NCBI RefSeq assembly: GCF_963082655.1
Contig: NC_081556.1
Span: 68,061,227 to 68,125,226 of the forward strand
Source: Stomoxys calcitrans
Taxonomy: Eukaryota; Arthropoda; Insecta; Diptera; Muscidae
Length of the DNA stretch: 64,000 bases
Reading direction: 5' to 3'
This document shows positions 60,211 through 64,000 of the stretch, piece after piece. The notes beneath the pieces were generated by a model, which did not search any database, had not been told where the DNA came from, and worked only from the letters and a program-made list of their open reading frames with translations. The position numbers were made by a program, and so were the translations under genes. How positions within the stretch are numbered: the first letter of the stretch is position 1; each line of letters starts with the position of its first letter.

Positions 60211-60599
60211 GTAGGTTTTGGGGTGGGGCGCCCACCTAAGTACCCAATCCGAAATTGGGATACCAAATTTTTGTTTGTAGGTTACTGTAAGAGAGCACAC
60301 AAAATTTCGCTTAATTGGCACTAACCCATCTCCGAGATCTGGCGTATCTGAAAGGGTAAGGGAGAGGGTCCGTTCCCCCTTCAGAGACCGAAATATGTAG
60401 TACCCTATTTTCACCACGGTATCATTATGCACCATCAGTGAAAATTTCAAGAAAATCGGTTCAGCCGTTTCTGAGTCTATAAGGAACACACAAACAAACA
60501 AACACAAATTGAATATCAGGTAAAAACATCATTTTTTATTTTTTTTAATTTCGCTCAAGTGCTTCCGATTGCATAATAAACAAAATTGGTATTTGCCGG

Positions 60600-60900
60600 C
60601 CTTTGATAGGGAAGTATGTCCGCTTATGACGACGAAAGAATGAGTTTCAACCAAAAACAAAAATAACAGCGGTGGTTATGTCTCATTAATACTAACGACA
60701 TTTGTGCGATCAGTCATGTTAAACTTCTGTACATTTTGGTTTCGCTCAGCGGCACGCTATTCTGCTCAGCTACAAACATGAGATCGCTTATTATTGACCT
60801 AAAAATTAGAAGCGGACAGCATGAGATTTTTATAAGAAAATTTGCAATTTACAAGAACTTTTACGGTTGTTGTTCATGAACATTCCATTAAGAAAAAGCG
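60600..60900 (+). repeat. Decayed SINE copy
   Basis: 'agtatgtccgcttatgacga' (head without a proper B box), 'agcggcacgctattctgctc', 'gagatcgcttattattgac', and a tail with 'catgaacattccattaag'. The order matches the SINE family; the sequence is strongly diverged. Confidence 0.5.
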
Positions 60901-61815
60901 GGTAGATTTATCTCATAACAATGAGTTCTCCCATACGAACCGATCTCCCGATATGACTTCTTGAGCCCATGGAAGGCACAATAGTTGTGCGATTTGCACA
61001 TAGTTGCCTAAAACAACTCACTGTCTCAAATTTCGGCGATATCGGACAATAAATGCGCCTTTTATGGGTTCAAGAACATTGATCGCCAGATCGGTCTATA
61101 TGGCAGTTATATCCAAATCTAGACCGATCTCTACCATATTGCAGTATGTCGAGGGGCTTAACTTAACTCTCTGTACCAAATTTCGACGATATCGGACGAT
61201 AAATGCGTCTTTTATGGGCCCAAGACACTAAATCGAGAGATCGGTCTATATGGCAGCTATTTCCAAATCTGGACTGATCTGTTCCAAATTGAAGGATGAT
61301 GTCAAAGGACCTAACACAACTTATTGTTCCAAATTTCAGCACAATCGGATAATAAATGTGGATTGTATAGGCCAAAGACCCTAAATCGGCGGATCGGTCT
61401 ATATGGTTGTCCCCAAATTTCAGCAAAATCGGATGACGAAGGGCCTAACACAACTCACTGTCCTAAATTTCAGCAAAATCGGATTATTAATGTGGCTTTT
61501 ATGGGCCTAAGACGCTAAATCGTCGGATCGGTCTATATGGGGCCTATACCAAGATATAGTCCGATATAGCCCATCTTCAAACTTAGCCTGCTTATGGACA
61601 AAAAAAAAGAATCTGTGCAAAAATTCAGCTCAATATCTCGATTTTTAAAGACTGTAGCGTGATTTCAACAGACAGATGGACGTACATGGCTAGATCGTCT
61701 CAGATTTTTACGTTGATCAAGAATATATATACTTTATAGGGTCGGAATTGGATATTTCGATGTGTTGCATACGGAATGACAAAGTGAATATACCCCCATC
61801 CTTCGATGTTGGGTA
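60901..61815 (+). repeat. Family A repeat, with four or five internal reiterations
   Basis: The phrase 'gatcggtctatatggcagct' or variants recurs at about 61091, 61239 and 61395, and 'aaatttc(a/g)gc(a/g)(a/a)tatcgga' about every 130-150 bases, followed by 'gacagatggacgtacatggc' and the end 'tgttgggtataaaa'. Internal reiteration explains the varying length of family A copies. Confidence 0.7.
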
Positions 61816-62200
61816 TAAAAAAGCATTTTAAATGTTATTTTACCTAGAAATCGCAGCAGCCTTATTTTCAAAGCGAGTGGTTTTCTTTTAAGGAAATGAA
61901 TTTTTTTTAAATGTCCAGTGTCCTTTTGTAATGTTGCGGCAAACTTTAATCCATTTATTTTTTTTTTTGTATTTAATTAAGGGACTAATACCGTTAATTT
62001 AAGTCTGCATATCCTTGAGTTTCAAATGCAAAAACCTTGATGTTCGTTTTCATTTCATTTGGTGTATATCCACATTACGTCTTTTATACTCAGACGCTAT
62101 CCTTGTTTATAAGTTGCATATCTTTGGATTTCGGGCCAAAGATAACAAAATCCTTAAATTAAGGACAAAATCTTTAAGCTAAGAGAAAACTTTTTTTTGA
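61816..62200. other. No recognisable gene
   Basis: AT-rich, with nothing recognisable. Confidence 0.35.
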
Positions 62201-62760
62201 GTCTAGGTCCAACTTTCCCGATGGCCCCCATATAAACTGTTCTCCCGATGTTACTCCTTAAAGGCACAAAGAGTTTGTTATTTATCCTATTTCCTGTTCG
62301 ACTGACCGTCTTTCTATTGAAATCGCCATAGTCCTTGTACGAATGAAGGTATTCGCTTGAAATTTTGCAATGTTACCTCTGATTGGTGTGATTCGCTGAG
62401 GATTATAAATTGACCAATAAGGATTCAAATTTGGGTTTAGCTCCCAAAGAATTGACTTGATTTTATGAGAGAAGCCTAATAGGAGTGGATATTTTTATAG
62501 AATTTGGTGTGTTAAGTAGATATAGCCACCATAGGTGTAAGCCGATACTCTGCTTTGAATGCCTGAGCCCACAGACTTCTCAATTTATGTTCCATTTGAG
62601 TGAAATAAAGTACAATTACACCCTCCAACACTTACACTACGTCCCACCCACATATGTCCATAAATTGGTATAGCCCATTACAAACCGATCCCCATTTTTG
62701 ACTTCTTGAGCCCCTGGAAGGTCGAGTTTTCATCCGATATTATTTTTGAGATGTCAGAGA
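62201..62760. repeat. Diverged family A-like fragments
   Basis: 'gatggcccccatataaactg' and 'agcccctggaaggtcgagtt', with 'catccgata', are weak matches to family A. Boundaries uncertain. Confidence 0.4.
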
Positions 62761-62889
62761 TTTTAATCAATATCCTATTTTATTCCTTTGAAATAAATCA
62801 AATATAAACTGATTAAAGTGCCAAACATTTTTAGACGAATGCATTGTGGTGGGTTCCAATAATCAGCGCGGCTGAAATTAGTCTGTTTT

Positions 62890-63560
62890 AACGGTGATTT
62901 TTTAAGAGCTATAAGAGAGTTTTTCGATAAACAATACATAAAATTCAGAAAAATGCATAAAATCTTTATTTGAATCGATAGTATGGCCCATATTATTTAA
63001 TGTTTGAAGATTATTTCATACAAATGTTGACAGTGACTGCGCCTCAAATGGTCCATCCGATTAGTCCAATTTTGGCATACTCATAGACATAGGCGTTAAA
63101 TTGCATGATCTAGGCGGCCCCAAACGTGAAGTAAAAGTTCACTGAAATCGCTTCTCAATAAGTCCATTGTCACTTGTGTGGTGTGGCATGTGGCACCGTC
63201 TTGTTGAAACCACATGTCATGCAAGTCAAGCTCTTGCGTTTTGGGCAAAAAAGTACAATTACATTACGATTCACATCATCTTTGAAGAAGTACTGTCCAA
63301 TGATGCCACTAGCCCATAAACCGCATCAAACTGTGACTTTTCTGGATGCATTGGTAGCTCTTGCAATGCTTTTGGCTGATCTTCACTCCAAAACCGACAA
63401 TTCTGCTAATATACGTACCCATTGAGCCAAAAATGAGCGCGCGATGAACTTGCACGCATTTTGATAATAAAATTCAACAACTTGCAAGCGCTGTTCTTTT
63501 AGTTAATTTATAGACCAAACTGAAGATGTTTGACAGTAAAACAAAACACGAAACATGCGT
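62890..63560 (-). pseudogene. IS630/Tc1/mariner-superfamily DDE transposase relic
   Basis: The minus strand reads CRFWSEDQPKALQELPMHPE (63400-63340), a YFFKDD piece, then MWFQQDGATCHTTQVTMDLL (about 63225-63165; second catalytic Asp in QQDGATCH) and a degenerate PPRSCNLTP-like third catalytic block. Frames change several times and stops interrupt it. The spelling fits insect DDE transposases of the IS630-Tc1-mariner superfamily other than the D34D mariner next door. No terminal repeats are found. Confidence 0.7.
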
Positions 63561-63647
63561 GAACTATTTAAACCAGTGTTGCCAAAAAAATAATAGCTAC
63601 AAATTCATCCTTTAGTATTGTAATATTTTTTGTAAATAAGTTTTGTA

Positions 63648-64000
63648 TTGGGTTGCCTAAAAAGTAATTGCGGATTTTTTAAAAGAAAGAAAATGCATTT
63701 TTAATAAAACTTAGAATGAATTTTAATCAAATATATAATTGCCATTTTTTTCGATAACCTTTTGCCATCTTCCTGGCAAATTTAGTATTCCACGCTCATA
63801 AAACTTCTGGCCTTTATCTGCAAAAAACTGAACCAAGTGCGATTTTATAGCCTCATCATTGCCGAAAGTTTTACCATTTAAGGAGTTCTGCAAAGATCGA
63901 AAAAAATGGTAGTCTGATGGTGCAAGGTCAGGGCTATATGGTGGATCCATCAAAAGTTCCCAGCCAAGCTCACTTAGTTTTTGGCGAGTGACCAAAGATG
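63648..64000 (-). mobile_element. Second mariner (irritans-type), cut by the window end
   Basis: Starts 'ttgggttgcctaaaaagtaa' after TA (63646-63647) and follows 58497-58850 closely. The other end is outside the window, so completeness is unknown. Confidence 0.9.
63720..64000 (-). pseudogene. mariner transposase C-terminus (partial, window edge)
   Basis: Open minus-strand frame from the edge with VTRQKLSELGWELL, PPYSPDLAPSDYHFF (third catalytic Asp; better preserved than the STDLASSD of the first copy), then FADKGQKFYERGILNLPGRW and the natural stop. The part shown is undamaged, but whether the full gene is intact cannot be seen, so the pseudogene label is provisional. Confidence 0.75.

Larger units (their letters stand above)
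58494..60524 (-). mobile_element. Helitron-like element split at its 3' end by the mariner
   Basis: Minus-strand body 60524-59451, colinear in inverse sense with 36670-38345 (shared 'ctgaaaaaatatcagcatcg', 'agtgcctttatctgaat'). 3' region 'ggcgcggcggagcgggcccg' then 'ggacagc', followed by TA-mariner-TA and G (58494), restoring CTAG with a following T. GC-palindromic 'gggcccgggac' near the end could form the Helitron hairpin. The 5' TC end is not preserved. The internal (TA)n at 60158-60206 has expanded within it. Confidence 0.8.

Overview
The window looks like repeat-dense intergenic DNA of an insect, most probably a calyptrate (muscoid) fly. This rests on the AT-rich background, the density of fly-type interspersed repeats, irritans-type mariner elements, and the absence of any recognisable host exon, rRNA or functional tRNA. 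The species assignment is inference. Almost every recognisable coding stretch belongs to a transposable element.

The centrepiece (8726-33705, about 25 kb) is a head-to-tail array of seven nearly identical copies of one R1-clade-type non-LTR retrotransposon, all on the + strand. Copy 1 (9950-15253) is full length: a structured 5' UTR, ORF1 (Gag-like, with three zinc knuckles), ORF2 (1000 aa, apurinic-type endonuclease, reverse transcriptase and C-terminal CCHC), and a 3' UTR with a GNRA-capped hairpin and poly(A). The other six are 5'-truncated at only four distinct points. Consecutive copies are separated by a pure (TTA)n tract of 7 to about 507 units. Three copies share the same truncation point and two private substitutions, so the array grew partly by duplication after insertion. 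The pattern suggests either a TTA-microsatellite-targeting R1-type element or an element that carries TTA tails, and its layout resembles retrotransposon telomere arrays and TRAS/SART arrays.

Left of the array (1-8725): a 1259-bp-period tandem duplication holding RNase H remains, a broken RTE-like reverse transcriptase, a long decayed I/LOA-type element with endonuclease, RT and RNase H (including an exact 356-bp internal duplication), a high-copy fly repeat ('family A') and a non-LTR C-terminal stub.

Right of the array (33706-64000): a Helitron-like family with 5'-TC and 3'-CTAG/CTAA ends and ~130-bp internal repeats. For the 36670-38345 copy, the matching empty site lies in the same window at 53495/53496 and shows exact insertion between A and T with no target duplication. 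Two more copies abut head to tail at 45193/45194, and a fourth has a mariner inserted into the TA of its terminal CTAG. Also present are a short internally deleted non-LTR element (38520-39476, minus), further I/LOA, Jockey-type and CR1-like RT fragments, tRNA-derived SINE copies, a DDE transposase relic, and two irritans-type mariners (58497-59448 and 63648 to the window end). Stretches 48245-50640, 33706-34460 and 57430-58490 contain nothing I recognise.
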